64,000 bases of DNA from Collimonas antrihumi (GCF_018304965.1 NZ_JAGQED010000001.1:496001-560000), one strand, 5' to 3'. Positions 18,234-28,099 are shown, counted from the first letter of the stretch. Translations and numbers: made by a program. Notes: generated by a model from the letters alone, not told the origin.

Positions 18234-19508
18234 ATGACGATACGTCCCTTCATGGTGATCCTGCACCGCTGGTTCGGGCTGGCGGCGGCGGTGTTCCTGT
18301 TCATCGCAGGCGCTACCGGCGCCGTCATTTCCTGGGATCACGAACTCGACGCCTGGCTCAATCCGCAACTGTTCCATGCCCGCAGCGCCGGCCAGCCAGA
18401 AGCGGGCAAGACGCTGCCGGGCCTGGAACTGGCGAACCGGGTGGAAGCGCAGGACCGGCGTATGCGGGTGACCTATGTGATGACGGCAAACGAGCCGGGA
18501 CATACCAGCACCATGATGGTGGAAGGGCGTATCGATCCAGCCAGCGGGCAGCCTTACAATCTTGGCTTCAATCAAATCGCGGTGGACCCGGTCAGCGCTG
18601 AAATACAAGGCAAACGCATGTGGGGTGCCATCTCCCTTAGCCGCGAGAATCTGCTGCCATTTTTATACAAACTGCATTACACCATGCACCTGCCGGAGGT
18701 CGGCGGGATTGAACTTGGCACCTGGCTGATGGGCGTCATCGGCATCGTCTGGGCACTAGACTGTTTCATCGCCTTATGGCTGTCTTTTCCGAACTGGCGC
18801 AGCTGGCGCGGCTTGCGCAAATCGTTCGCGTTCCGCTGGCGCCAGGGCGGACATAAACTCAATTTCGACCTGCATCGCTCTGGCGGCGTCTGGCTTTGGA
18901 TGCTGCTGCTGGTCCTGGCGGTAACCTCGGTGTCCATGAATCTATACAACCCGGTCATGCGGCCTGTCGTGCAAACCTTCTCGACGCTGACGCCGGACCC
19001 GTTTGATGGCCGCAAACCGATGCTCCCGGCGCTGGCCGCCAAGGTCGAACCCGGCGTCAGCCGAGAACAGGTGGCGCACCTAGCCAGCCAGGACGGGCAA
19101 CGCCGCGGTTGGACGACACCGGTCGGCGGGGTATTCTATTCTTCCGCTTTCGGTTTGTACGGCGTCGGGTTTTTCGAAGCCGGCAATGACCATGGCGATG
19201 TCGGCCTGGGCAACAGCTGGCTGTATTACGACGCTGGCGACGGCCATGCCGCCGGCGCAAAAATTCCCGGCACGGGCAGCGCCGGCGATATCTTCATGCA
19301 AGCGCAGTTTCCTCTTCATTCAGGGCGCATTCTCGGCCTGACCGGACGCATCCTGATTTCCTTGATGGGCGTTGCCGTGGCGTTGCTGAGCGTTACCGGC
19401 GTGATCATCTGGGCCCGCAAGCGGCGCGCGCGCTTGCTGGCTGCGCGCCAGGCAAAGACCAGGAATTTGGCTGAAGCGAACGGCCCACGGCCAGCGATCG
19501 CCAAATAG
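18234..19508 (+). CDS. PepSY-associated membrane protein, probable siderophore iron reductase or release factor
   Basis: The 424-residue protein has four predicted membrane helices: at the N-terminus (HRWFGLAAAVFLFIAGATGAV), near residues 160-180 (LMGVIGIVWALDCFIALWL), near 220-240 (GGVWLWMLLLVLAVTSVSM) and near the C-terminus (LISLMGVAVALLSVTGVIIWA). Large periplasmic loops separate them. Histidines near helix ends (LHRWFG, LHRSGG) could bind haem. This is the PepSY-TM family, typically encoded beside TonB siderophore receptors and proposed to reduce ferric iron from the siderophore in the periplasm. Eight bases separate it from the receptor stop, so both should share Fur control. Confidence 0.85.
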   Translation: MTIRPFMVILHRWFGLAAAVFLFIAGATGAVISWDHELDAWLNPQLFHARSAGQPEAGKTLPGLELANRVEAQDRRMRVTYVMTANEPGHTSTMMVEGRIDPASGQPYNLGFNQIAVDPVSAEIQGKRMWGAISLSRENLLPFLYKLHYTMHLPEVGGIELGTWLMGVIGIVWALDCFIALWLSFPNWRSWRGLRKSFAFRWRQGGHKLNFDLHRSGGVWLWMLLLVLAVTSVSMNLYNPVMRPVVQTFSTLTPDPFDGRKPMLPALAAKVEPGVSREQVAHLASQDGQRRGWTTPVGGVFYSSAFGLYGVGFFEAGNDHGDVGLGNSWLYYDAGDGHAAGAKIPGTGSAGDIFMQAQFPLHSGRILGLTGRILISLMGVAVALLSVTGVIIWARKRRARLLAARQAKTRNLAEANGPRPAIAK

Positions 19509-19547
19509 CTTCCGGTCCAATCACCATGCAGGTCAGGGAAAGACTGC

Positions 19548-20558
19548 TTACTGCGCGATCTCGACCCGGTTCTTGCCACCGCGTTTGGCGCGATACAGCG
19601 CCTGATCGGCCAATTCCATCAGTTTTTCCTGGGAGCCGCCGCGCCGCGGCACCATGCTGGCGCCGCCGATGCTGACGGTGACCCTGGCGTCGTTGCTGGA
19701 AGAGGCGTGGGCGACGTTCAGCGCATGTACTGCCGCCTGCAGCTTGTCTGCCTGAACTTCCATATGTTCGCGTGACATGGATGGCAGCACCAATACAAAC
19801 TCCTCGCCGCCTATGCGTGCCGCCAGATCGGTCGGGCGCCGTGCAAAATGACCGATACCTTCTGCCACTTGCTTGAGCGCGGTATCGCCGGCCAGGTGAC
19901 CATAGGTGTCGTTATACAACTTGAAATCGTCGACATCGATCATCAGCAGCGATAATGAACTTTGCTCGCGTTCTGCACGCGTCCATTCGACGCTGAAATA
20001 TTCGTCGAAATAACGGCGGTTGGCGAGACCTGTCAAACCATCCGAGTTGGTCAGGCGCTGCAGTTCCAGATTGGTTTCCAGCAGTTGCTGCTGGCTTTGC
20101 CGCAGTGCGCGATAGGCTTCGTCACGCTGTAACAGGTTCACATAAGAGCGTGAGTGATAGCGGATCCGCGCCACCAGCTCTATCGTATCGGGCAGCTTGA
20201 CCAGGTAGTCGTTGGCGCCAGCGGTAAAAGCAGCGCTCTTGACCGCCGCATCTTCGCGGGTAGACAGCACGATAATAGGGACATTGCGGGTGGCTGGGTT
20301 GGCGCGGTACTGGCGCACCAGGGTCAAACCGTCGATGCCAGGCATCACCAGATCCTGCAAGATGACTGTGGGACGGGTTCTCTGGGCGGCTTCGATCGCC
20401 TCGTCGGGGTGGGCGCAGTAGTGGAAATCGATGTTGACCTGGTTCGCCAGTGCGCGCCTGACGGCTTCACCCACCATGGCCTGATCATCCACCAGCAGCA
20501 CCATGACTGGATAATCGCCTGGCGTCTGATCGATGTCGAGATTTAATTCTTTAGGCAT
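19548..20558 (-). CDS. wspR: Diguanylate cyclase response regulator WspR
   Basis: WspR is the output of the Wsp surface-sensing system and makes the second messenger c-di-GMP. The 336-residue product has a receiver domain (residues about 18-135, phospho-acceptor Asp69, conserved Lys121), a helical linker, and a GGDEF domain with GGEEF at 250-254. The inhibitory I-site RPTD is at 241-244, five residues before the active-site motif, so product inhibition is expected. GGAGAGAG precedes the ATG. It is the last gene of the reverse wspABCDEFR cluster, 39 bases after wspF, and converges with the PepSY gene. Confidence 0.95.
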   Translation of the reverse strand: MPKELNLDIDQTPGDYPVMVLLVDDQAMVGEAVRRALANQVNIDFHYCAHPDEAIEAAQRTRPTVILQDLVMPGIDGLTLVRQYRANPATRNVPIIVLSTREDAAVKSAAFTAGANDYLVKLPDTIELVARIRYHSRSYVNLLQRDEAYRALRQSQQQLLETNLELQRLTNSDGLTGLANRRYFDEYFSVEWTRAEREQSSLSLLMIDVDDFKLYNDTYGHLAGDTALKQVAEGIGHFARRPTDLAARIGGEEFVLVLPSMSREHMEVQADKLQAAVHALNVAHASSSNDARVTVSIGGASMVPRRGGSQEKLMELADQALYRAKRGGKNRVEIAQ

Positions 20559-20597
20559 GACTCTCTCCGTATCTTTACTGATTGTGGCTATCTGTAG

Positions 20598-21668
20598 TTA
20601 TCGCTTGTTGATGATGCTGACCAGCTTGCCGGCAATTTGATTAACCGGCAGGATGGCGTCGGCGGCGCTCAGCGAGGCTGCTGCTTTCGGCATGCCGTAA
20701 ACCGCGCTCGATTCCTGATCCTGGGCGATGGTGTAATAGCCTTTGTCGCGCATGGCTTTCAACCCGATAGCGCCGTCTCGTCCCATGCCCGTCAGCAGGA
20801 TGCCGACCGCTTTTCCTGCCCATAAGTCGACGACACTCTGGAAGAATACATCGATCGATGGCCGGTAAGGATAGCCGCTGGGCTGCTCGGTATATCCCAG
20901 CTGGAACGGCCCGGTCAGACGTAGGTGATCGTCGGTTCCGGCCAGCAGCACACTGCCTGGCGTCGGGCTGTCGGCCGCCTTGGCCAGCCGGACCGGTAAT
21001 TTCGACTGGCCACCGAGCCAGTCCGCCATGCCGGAGGCAAATTGCGCGTCCACGTGTTGCACCACCACCAAAGCTGCCGGAAAATCCGCCGGCAGTTGCG
21101 ATAGCAGGACTGCCAGCGCCGCCGGGCCGCCGGCAGACGCGCCGATGGCAATCAGGTACTTTGAATCTGGCGGAGGCAAAGCCGTTTCTTTACTATCGGT
21201 GGCAGTTGTGGCCATGCTGGTAGCGGCAGTCGATTTTTCGGCCGGCGCGTCATACTCAGGCGTTGATTTGCGCTGATTGAGCAGTTTTTCGATAGAGTCG
21301 ATCTTGGACAGCAACGAGTTGACATCGTTGCGCGGATAGCCGCTCAAGGTGCTCGGGGTATCGATTGCATCGAGCGCGCCGTAGGCCATCGCGTCATATA
21401 CCGCCGAAACATTGGCGCCGACATCGCCGGTGACGATCAGGATCGCACACGGCGTATGCGCCATGATATGGCGAGTGGCGCCGACGCCGTCGAGCACCGG
21501 CATGATCAAATCCATCAATATCAGGTCCGGCGTCTGCCATGCGCACAATTCGATGGCGCGCTTGCCGTCCTCTGCAATCCAGATGATTTCATGGCCAGGG
21601 CGTTGCAGCAGGGTGCGGCGTAGCGCTTCTACCGCAATCGGCGCATCGTTGACGATACCGATCTTCAT
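20598..21668 (-). CDS. wspF: Chemotaxis-type methylesterase WspF
   Basis: WspF is the CheB-like methylesterase that resets the WspA receptor; loss of WspF in Pseudomonas causes high c-di-GMP and wrinkly colonies. The 356-residue product has a receiver domain with Asp53 and a linker rich in Ala/Thr/Ser (about 135-168). A CheB catalytic domain follows with Ser178 (GASAGGP), His205 (VVQHVD) and Asp298 (TGMGRDGA). Its ATG overlaps the wspE stop (ATGA), so translation is coupled. Confidence 0.95.
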   Translation of the reverse strand: MKIGIVNDAPIAVEALRRTLLQRPGHEIIWIAEDGKRAIELCAWQTPDLILMDLIMPVLDGVGATRHIMAHTPCAILIVTGDVGANVSAVYDAMAYGALDAIDTPSTLSGYPRNDVNSLLSKIDSIEKLLNQRKSTPEYDAPAEKSTAATSMATTATDSKETALPPPDSKYLIAIGASAGGPAALAVLLSQLPADFPAALVVVQHVDAQFASGMADWLGGQSKLPVRLAKAADSPTPGSVLLAGTDDHLRLTGPFQLGYTEQPSGYPYRPSIDVFFQSVVDLWAGKAVGILLTGMGRDGAIGLKAMRDKGYYTIAQDQESSAVYGMPKAAASLSAADAILPVNQIAGKLVSIINKR

Positions 21669-23950
21669 GAATGAGCCTCTCCGATCAAGTCTGCTACCGC
21701 TTGCAACAAGGTCTCGTCGTGGAAACTGGCTTTAGCCAGGTAATAATCGGCGCCGGCTTCGAGCCCGCGCTGGCGGTCTTCCTGCCGGTCCTTGTAAGAT
21801 ACGATCATCACCGGAATCGCTCTCAACTGCAGGTTTTTCTTGATCAGAGTGACCAGTTCAATGCCATCCATGCGCGGCATGTCGATATCGGTCACCACCA
21901 GGTCGAATGGCTCGCTGCGCAATGCATTCCAGCCGTCCATGCCATCCACCGCAACCCGCACCGTATAACCGCGGCTAGTTAGCAGCTTGCGTTCCAGCTC
22001 GCGTACGGTAAGCGAATCGTCGACCACCAGCACCCGTTTGCTGGTCTGGGTCTGCTGTTGGCTGGCGCGGTTCTGAATTTTGTCGAGCTGGCCGTGTGCA
22101 ATCAGTTTTTCGACTGAATTCAGCATGTCGGCAACGTCCAGTATCAATACCGGCGCGCCGTCTTCCATCAGCGCCGCTGCCGCCACATCCTTGATCTTGC
22201 CCAGGCGCGTATCCAGCGGTTGCACCACCAGCATATGCTCGCCCAGCAAGCGGTCGACTTGCAGACCATAGGTCTGTGCCTGATCGCCGATCACCACCAG
22301 TGCAATTCTGTCGTCAAGCCTGTCATCGGGTGCGGCATCGCCGCTCTGTAAAATCTGGCTGGCGGCGATCAGGCCGATCTGGCGCTCTTCAAACATAAAG
22401 TGCTGGCGGCCTTCCAGCGATTCGATCTGATCCTTCTCCAATAGCATTGTGCGGTTGACGTAAGCCAGAGGGAAGGCGTAGGCTTCACCGCCGATATTGA
22501 CCAGCAAACTGCGCACCAGCGACAACGTCAACGGCAGTTGCAATTGAAAACGCATGCCTTGGCCCGCATCGCTGAAAATCTGGATCGTGCCGCGCATGCG
22601 CTTGAGCATGTTGTGGACCACGTCCAGGCCGACGCCGCGCCCGGAAATTTCGGTGACGATGTCGCGCATGCTGAAGCCTGGCAATAAGAGGAAATGCAGC
22701 AGTTCAGCATCGCTCAAGCGGCTTGCGGTTGCGCTGTCGACCAGGCCGCGCTGCACTACGGAAGTGCGCAATTGTTCCAGGTCCATGCCGTTACCGTCGT
22801 CGCTGATCGTGATTTGCAGCAGACCGGCATGGTGGCGCGCAGTCAAGGTAATCAGGCCCTCACCGCTCTTGCCGACGGCGCGTCGCTGCTGTGGCTGCTC
22901 GATGCCGTGGTCCAGCGCATTGCGCAACAGGTGCACCAGCGGTGCGTCGAGTTGTTCCAGGATGTCGCGATCGACCTGGGTGGTTTCGCCGTGGATTTCC
23001 AGCCTTACCTGCTTACCTAAAGTGCGTCCGAGATCGCGCACCATGCGATCGTAGCCCACCACCCGATCGGCAAACGGCCGCATGCGGCAAGCCAGCGCCT
23101 GATCGTACAAACGCTGGGCGCGGCTGCTGTTGCGGCGTTCGAACAGCTCTAATTCGGCCAAGCGTTCAGCCAGCATTTTCTGGTTGGCGTCGACATTCTG
23201 CCGGACGGCTTGCAATGCCTTGAATTGTGCGCCAGCGAGATTGTTCTCGCGCAGCGCGTCGTGCAAGATTTCCAGCGATTGCGCGGTGCTCTGCTGCAAT
23301 CGTTTCAGACGCAGCAACGATTCGTTGAATGCCGGCAGCCAGCGCGATTCCACCAGCGATTCACCGGACAGGCTGACCAGCTGGTTCAAATGCGCGGCGG
23401 TGACACGTAACATGCGGTCGGACTGGTCCTTGTTGTTGCCCTGATTACCACCGTGCCGGATTTCGCCGGCGTCGCTAGCGTCAGCATCATCCAGCTCTGC
23501 TATTGCAGTGACGGTAGTTTCCGGTTCACGGAAATGATCGTCAGCTTGCCGCAAGCTGTTTTCCAGGCCTTGCAGGAAAGCCGCGATTTCCGTGCGACCG
23601 CTGCCTGCTTGCCATAATTCGACGTCTTCTGCGCTGATTGCTATCCGTTGCAGCAGATCGACGCCATGCAATAGCTGGTCGATGCGGCGTGGCCCGAGTT
23701 GCACTTTTCCCTGTTGCACAGCAACGAAGCAGTCTTCCATTACATGGGTGACATCGACCCCGGCCTGGATGCCGACAATCCGCGCCGCGCCCTTGATCGA
23801 ATGGGCAGCCCGCATGCAGGCTTCCAATTGTTGCGGGGAAACCGAGCGTTCGATGGCCAGCAGGCCGCTGCTCATGAGCTGCGCCTGGGTTTCGACCTCC
23901 AGGCGAAACAGATCAAGCATGGAAGCGTCGCGTATGTCGTCGGCGTTCAT
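21665..23950 (-). CDS. wspE: Hybrid sensor histidine kinase/response regulator WspE
   Basis: WspE is the CheA-type kinase that phosphorylates WspR and WspF. Domains in order: Hpt with His50 in AAHSIKGAAR; dimerisation region; HATPase with LLRNALDHGIE (N box), ISDDGNGMD and GRGVGLDVV (G boxes); CheW-like regulatory domain; C-terminal receiver with Asp688 in VVTDIDMPRMDG. The 761 residues match the fusion architecture of WspE, unlike CheA, which lacks the receiver. Both ends overlap neighbours by four bases (wspD stop and wspF start), indicating tight coupling. Confidence 0.96.
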   Translation of the reverse strand: MNADDIRDASMLDLFRLEVETQAQLMSSGLLAIERSVSPQQLEACMRAAHSIKGAARIVGIQAGVDVTHVMEDCFVAVQQGKVQLGPRRIDQLLHGVDLLQRIAISAEDVELWQAGSGRTEIAAFLQGLENSLRQADDHFREPETTVTAIAELDDADASDAGEIRHGGNQGNNKDQSDRMLRVTAAHLNQLVSLSGESLVESRWLPAFNESLLRLKRLQQSTAQSLEILHDALRENNLAGAQFKALQAVRQNVDANQKMLAERLAELELFERRNSSRAQRLYDQALACRMRPFADRVVGYDRMVRDLGRTLGKQVRLEIHGETTQVDRDILEQLDAPLVHLLRNALDHGIEQPQQRRAVGKSGEGLITLTARHHAGLLQITISDDGNGMDLEQLRTSVVQRGLVDSATASRLSDAELLHFLLLPGFSMRDIVTEISGRGVGLDVVHNMLKRMRGTIQIFSDAGQGMRFQLQLPLTLSLVRSLLVNIGGEAYAFPLAYVNRTMLLEKDQIESLEGRQHFMFEERQIGLIAASQILQSGDAAPDDRLDDRIALVVIGDQAQTYGLQVDRLLGEHMLVVQPLDTRLGKIKDVAAAALMEDGAPVLILDVADMLNSVEKLIAHGQLDKIQNRASQQQTQTSKRVLVVDDSLTVRELERKLLTSRGYTVRVAVDGMDGWNALRSEPFDLVVTDIDMPRMDGIELVTLIKKNLQLRAIPVMIVSYKDRQEDRQRGLEAGADYYLAKASFHDETLLQAVADLIGEAHS

Positions 23951-24663
23951 GCCAGGCTCCGATCCAGCGTGTGAAACAACAGTCCCTGGTCCAGCAAACC
24001 TACGCTACGTCCGTTCCAGTGAATGACGGCATGGGTGAAATGGCCGACAGCGTGCGTCAGCGTGGTGGGCACCGCTTGCCAGGCTGAGGCGGCGACCCGC
24101 AGAGTACCGTGCACTTCATCTGCCGTGAAGGCGGTAGTCTGACCGTTGTGCCGAACTATCAGCAAGCGCCGCAACTGTTCATGGCGTTCGTTGCCCTCAT
24201 TACGCTTTTCGCCGTTGCTGATGCCGATGCCGAGCATCGCCGCCAGCGAAACGCAAGTGACCAACGCACCGCGAATATTGGTAATGCCCAAGACGACGGC
24301 GTTTTGCCGGTGAGGCAGGCGATGTATGGCACGCTGTTCGGTAATTTCTTCCAGCAGCGCAGTCGGCAACGCCAGCCATTCTTCACCGATGCGAAACAGC
24401 AGCAAGGAGCGCAGGTCTGCGGCGCTTTGCGATTGTTTTTCGGCGTTTTCTCCGGCTGGTTCAGGCAGGTTGTCGCCAATGTCATCTATTTGCAAACGGT
24501 CCAGCAGTTCCGCTGCCGCGCGCGCATGAACCGGGCAGTTGCGGCAGTCTATATGCAGCGTCAGCTGCTCGCACGAAGCATCGCCGCGCACGCCGATACG
24601 GTTCCAGCAATCGTCGATCTGCGTCATGGCCGTGTCGGCTTGATAGTGAAGGGATGTACTCAT
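23947..24663 (-). CDS. wspD: CheW-like coupling protein WspD
   Basis: WspD is one of two CheW-type adaptors linking the WspA receptor to the WspE kinase. The 238-residue product has an N-terminal extension with a Cys-containing motif, WNRIGVRGDASCEQL followed by HIDCRNCPVHARAA, characteristic of WspD-like proteins. A CheW domain follows from about residue 85 (LLLFRIGEEWLALPTALLEEI through the LGITNIRGALVTCVSL strand). The CxxC within the motif might bind a metal or be redox sensitive; this is not established. It overlaps wspE by four bases and sits 87 bases after wspC. Confidence 0.92.
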   Translation of the reverse strand: MSTSLHYQADTAMTQIDDCWNRIGVRGDASCEQLTLHIDCRNCPVHARAAAELLDRLQIDDIGDNLPEPAGENAEKQSQSAADLRSLLLFRIGEEWLALPTALLEEITEQRAIHRLPHRQNAVVLGITNIRGALVTCVSLAAMLGIGISNGEKRNEGNERHEQLRRLLIVRHNGQTTAFTADEVHGTLRVAASAWQAVPTTLTHAVGHFTHAVIHWNGRSVGLLDQGLLFHTLDRSLA

Positions 24664-24750
24664 GATAGTGGGCAGATCATACGACGAGGTTTGCCCAGCC
24701 GGGGCAACGCCTTTGTTTGAGGAGTGTCGAGGTTAAGCGCATGTCAGGGA

Positions 24751-25983
24751 TCAGGACGGATTGTTTTCTGTCGAACGCCGTGCGCGTTGCTGCAATAATC
24801 TGGCGCCGGCGAAATCTCCTTGCACTTGCAGCAGTGCCGCCAGATGCGTCATGGCGGCAGCATGGGCGGGTTCCAGATACAGGGCTTTTCGATAACAGTC
24901 GGCGGCGGCTTGTTTGCGGTCGGCCGCGTCATGGATCATACCCATCAGATAGTAGGATGCGGCTGATGCATCATGACGCTGTATCAGTTGTTCGCACAGG
25001 CTGGCAGCTTCGCTCAGCTTGCCCTGATCCGCCAGTAGTTGCACCGCTGCCAGGTTTGCTTGCGGTAATAGCGCTGGCGCCGTATCTGCCGGCACTTTGA
25101 TTTTTGCCTGCATTTCCTGGACAGTGCGCTCTGCGGCGAACCTCGACTTCGACCTCGGTCGCAGCAGTGACGCCGGTCTTGCAAATTCCTGTGCCGGCGC
25201 ACCTTGCCGGAACGCAAAGGCCATTGGCGCCTTGATCTGTGTCACCGGATGTTGCATCATCAGGGCGCCTTCCGCCGGGCCAACAAACAGCATGCCCCCA
25301 GGCAGCAGCAGCCGGAGCAGGATGGTGACTGCCTGATGCTGGGTGGCGCGATCGAAATAGATCAGCAGATTGCGGCAAAAGATGATGTCGTAGGGGGCTT
25401 GCCCGGCCAGCAGATCGGCAGCAAACAGATTGCTTTGCATAAAACGCACTTGTTGCCGGACCGTTTTCGACAGCGCATAACCTTGCTCATTGAGCGCAAA
25501 ATACTTATCTCGAAACGTCAAGAAGTCGCCGCGAAACGAATTCTTGCCGTACACGGCCTTGCGGGCGATATCGAGCGATTGCGAACTGATGTCGATGGCG
25601 TCGATACGGAAGTGCTGCGGCGGCAGGCCGGCGTCCAGCAGCGCCATCGCAATCGAATACGGTTCTTCACCGGTGGAGCAGGGCAGGCTAAGGATACGCA
25701 AGGGCTGGCCGGCGCTGGTTGGCCGCTGCAGCTGCCGCTGCGCCATTTCGATAAAGGCTTCGCGATTCCGAAAAAACCAGGTTTCCGGTACGATTACCGA
25801 CTCGATCAATAGCAGCTGTTCCGGTTCCGAAATCTGTAACAACTGCCAATAAGCATCCAGATCATCGATGCCGCAACTATCGCGTCTTTCCTGTAACGCC
25901 CGCTCCAGCATGGGCCGGCCTATGGATTGGATGTCCAGGCCCATGGTGCGTTTCAGCAGGGTTTCAAATTTTTCCAGTGGCAC
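24751..25983 (-). CDS. wspC: CheR-type methyltransferase with TPR tail, WspC
   Basis: WspC methylates glutamates of WspA with S-adenosylmethionine, opposing WspF. The 410-residue product has an N-terminal CheR domain (about residues 1-270), with EPEQLLLIESVIVPETWFFR, SLPCSTGEEPYSIAMAL (SAM binding) and IIFCRNLLIYFD visible. A C-terminal tetratricopeptide segment (about 315-405, AASYYLMGMIHDAADRKQAA and ALYLEPAHAAAMTHLAALL) follows. It starts with GTG, whose final base as read on the + strand side is shared with the wspB stop (TAG/GTG overlap of one base). Such fused TPRs occur in WspC of pseudomonads. Confidence 0.94.
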   Translation of the reverse strand: MPLEKFETLLKRTMGLDIQSIGRPMLERALQERRDSCGIDDLDAYWQLLQISEPEQLLLIESVIVPETWFFRNREAFIEMAQRQLQRPTSAGQPLRILSLPCSTGEEPYSIAMALLDAGLPPQHFRIDAIDISSQSLDIARKAVYGKNSFRGDFLTFRDKYFALNEQGYALSKTVRQQVRFMQSNLFAADLLAGQAPYDIIFCRNLLIYFDRATQHQAVTILLRLLLPGGMLFVGPAEGALMMQHPVTQIKAPMAFAFRQGAPAQEFARPASLLRPRSKSRFAAERTVQEMQAKIKVPADTAPALLPQANLAAVQLLADQGKLSEAASLCEQLIQRHDASAASYYLMGMIHDAADRKQAAADCYRKALYLEPAHAAAMTHLAALLQVQGDFAGARLLQQRARRSTENNPS

Positions 25984-26465
25984 TATTGCCCCCCGGCCGG
26001 AAACAGTTGCGCACGCACGTCGGGCGGCAGCAAGTCTTGTATCCGGATCGCTTGAATCAGGCCGCGCATATCGTCGGTAACCGGGCCTAGATAAGGCGCA
26101 TTGCCATGATCGAGGCCGCTATCGCGAAATTCGGAGGGTTCACGGCGCATGATTTCGCTGGCTTTTTCCAGTACCAGTCCGAGCAGGCGCTCACCCGCAC
26201 CGGGCACAGGGTAGTGCACCAGCACCATGCGCGTGCTCAGGCGGCGCAGAGCCGGGCGCCCTAGCGCCAGCTGGCTGAGATCGATCACCGGCACCGACTG
26301 GCCGCGATAGGTGAAGACGCCCGCTACCCAGGGTGCTGTCGCCGGCATTTGTTTCAGGTTGACCAGCGACAGCACTACTGCCACCTGACGGGTATCAAGC
26401 GCGTAATAGTCTTTGCCGATCTGGAACAATAAAAAAAGCATGGTCTTATCTGCGCAATTCCGCAT
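25983..26465 (-). CDS. wspB: CheW-like coupling protein WspB
   Basis: WspB is the second CheW-like adaptor of the Wsp array. The 160-residue product is a single CheW domain: FLLFQIGKDYYALDTRQVAVVLSL at the start, APWVAGVFTYRGQSVPVIDLS in the middle and RLLGLVLEKASEIMR near the end. The first ATG (26465) has GAGG just upstream and lies five bases after the wspA stop; an internal ATG at 26441 is the alternative. It overlaps wspC by one base. Confidence 0.92.
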   Translation of the reverse strand: MRNCADKTMLFLLFQIGKDYYALDTRQVAVVLSLVNLKQMPATAPWVAGVFTYRGQSVPVIDLSQLALGRPALRRLSTRMVLVHYPVPGAGERLLGLVLEKASEIMRREPSEFRDSGLDHGNAPYLGPVTDDMRGLIQAIRIQDLLPPDVRAQLFPAGGQ

Positions 26466-26470
26466 CAGCC

Positions 26471-28099
26471 TCAGCTGAGCTTCAACTTGAAGCGTGAGAC
26501 GCCGTTGCGCAAGCCGTTTGCAGTCAGCGTCAATTCGTCAATCGCCTGGCTTGACTGGCGCAGCGATTCCACACTTTGATGTGCGGCGTCGCTCAATTGC
26601 CCCAGCGCCTGGCTAATCTGTTCGGCGCCAATGGCTTGCGCCTGCACCCCTTCGTTGACCGACTGAAAACGCGGCGTCAACGCCTGCACCTGCTGGATGA
26701 TCTGCGATAGCTGGACACCGACATTCTGCACATCGGCGATACCGCGCCGTACTTCTTCGGAAAATTTATCCATACCCATCACACCGGCCGATACGGCAGA
26801 CTGAATCTCTTTCACCATCTGCTCGATGTCATAAGTAGCAACTGCAGTCTGGTCGGCCAGGCGGCGGATTTCGGTCGCCACCACGGAAAATCCGCGACCG
26901 TATTCGCCGGCCTTTTCGGCCTCGATGGCAGCGTTCAGCGATAGCAGGTTGGTTTGCCCGGCGACTTTGGTGATGGTCGTCACAACTTGATTGATGTTGC
27001 CGGCTTTCTCGTTGAGGATGGCCAGCTTGGCGTTGACCGAACCGGCCGCAGCCATCACGTGATGCATGGTGTCTTCCATCTGCGTCAGGCCGGCCTGGCC
27101 GGTGCCGACCAATCTGGCGGCTTCTTCGGCGCCAGACGAAACTTCATTCATGGTGCTCACCAGTTCGCGCGATGTGGAATAGATTTCACGGGAAGTGGCG
27201 CCGATTTCGGTGGTAGTGGCAGCTGTTTCGTTGGCTGTGGCTTGCTGCTGTTTGGCGGTGGCGGCAATCTCGACGACGGAGGTGGTGACTTGAATTGCCG
27301 ATTTCTGCGCTTGCCCGACCAGGCCGGTCAACTCGTCCGACATGCGGTTCAGACCCGTTTCCAACGCTTGAAATTCATCCTGCCGCTGGAGGTTGAGACG
27401 TTGCGACAGATCGCCGGAACGAATCACTTCCAGGGCTGCGATCAGGTCAGCCATCGGGCGCGTGATAGCGCGCAGCAGGAAGAATCCGCAGATCAGCGCT
27501 GCCGCCAGGGCAATTACCAGCGCTACCAGCAAAGTGCTCTTGGCGACCAGCACCGCAGCTTCGATTTTATCTACCGAGCGGACTTCTGCTTGCTGGTTAA
27601 AGTCGCGCAATTGCGTGGCGGCTCTGCGTCCTTGCTGCCAGGCCGGTTCCAGTTGTTCAATCAGCACACTGCGAGCTTGCGCATTTTTTTGCAAATCATC
27701 CAGTTTCAATACCTCGGACATGAGCCGGTCGTACTGCGTGCGCGCAGCTTTGAAGGCGATGAAATTGGCTTTGTCCTCGCTTTCGAAAATGGTTTTTTCG
27801 TAGTCCGCGACCAGCTTATCCATTTTCTCCGAGTCGGCGTGCACTGCCGCCAGATCTTGTTTTCGTTGCTCCGGATTATCCAAGGCTACCACCTGCAACG
27901 CCAACAGATAACTTTGAAACCAGGTCGAGCGGATGCCGGTGCTCAACTCAAGACCGGGTATGGAGTCGGTCTGGAAACTGGTGGTTTCATGTTCGATAGC
28001 TGCCAGCTTCAGGTAGGTGATGCCAGCCATGAATCCCATCAACGCCAAAATGACGCCAAAACTGACCAGCATTCTTTGCCGAATAGTCCATTGCTTCAC
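26471..28099 (-). CDS. wspA: Methyl-accepting chemotaxis-type receptor WspA
   Basis: WspA senses growth on surfaces and drives WspE. The 542-residue product has an N-terminal membrane helix (about 9-30), a periplasmic four-helix-type region with paired charged helices, a second membrane helix (about 185-210), a HAMP domain (ITRPMADLIAALEVIRSGDLSQRL) and a long cytoplasmic coiled coil. The coiled coil contains the signalling tip EAEKAGEYGRGFSVVATEIRRLADQT. The start is GTG at 28099 with AGGAGA eight bases before. It heads the reverse wsp cluster; a perfect 19-bp palindrome lies 65 bases upstream. Confidence 0.95.
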   Translation of the reverse strand: MKQWTIRQRMLVSFGVILALMGFMAGITYLKLAAIEHETTSFQTDSIPGLELSTGIRSTWFQSYLLALQVVALDNPEQRKQDLAAVHADSEKMDKLVADYEKTIFESEDKANFIAFKAARTQYDRLMSEVLKLDDLQKNAQARSVLIEQLEPAWQQGRRAATQLRDFNQQAEVRSVDKIEAAVLVAKSTLLVALVIALAAALICGFFLLRAITRPMADLIAALEVIRSGDLSQRLNLQRQDEFQALETGLNRMSDELTGLVGQAQKSAIQVTTSVVEIAATAKQQQATANETAATTTEIGATSREIYSTSRELVSTMNEVSSGAEEAARLVGTGQAGLTQMEDTMHHVMAAAGSVNAKLAILNEKAGNINQVVTTITKVAGQTNLLSLNAAIEAEKAGEYGRGFSVVATEIRRLADQTAVATYDIEQMVKEIQSAVSAGVMGMDKFSEEVRRGIADVQNVGVQLSQIIQQVQALTPRFQSVNEGVQAQAIGAEQISQALGQLSDAAHQSVESLRQSSQAIDELTLTANGLRNGVSRFKLKLS

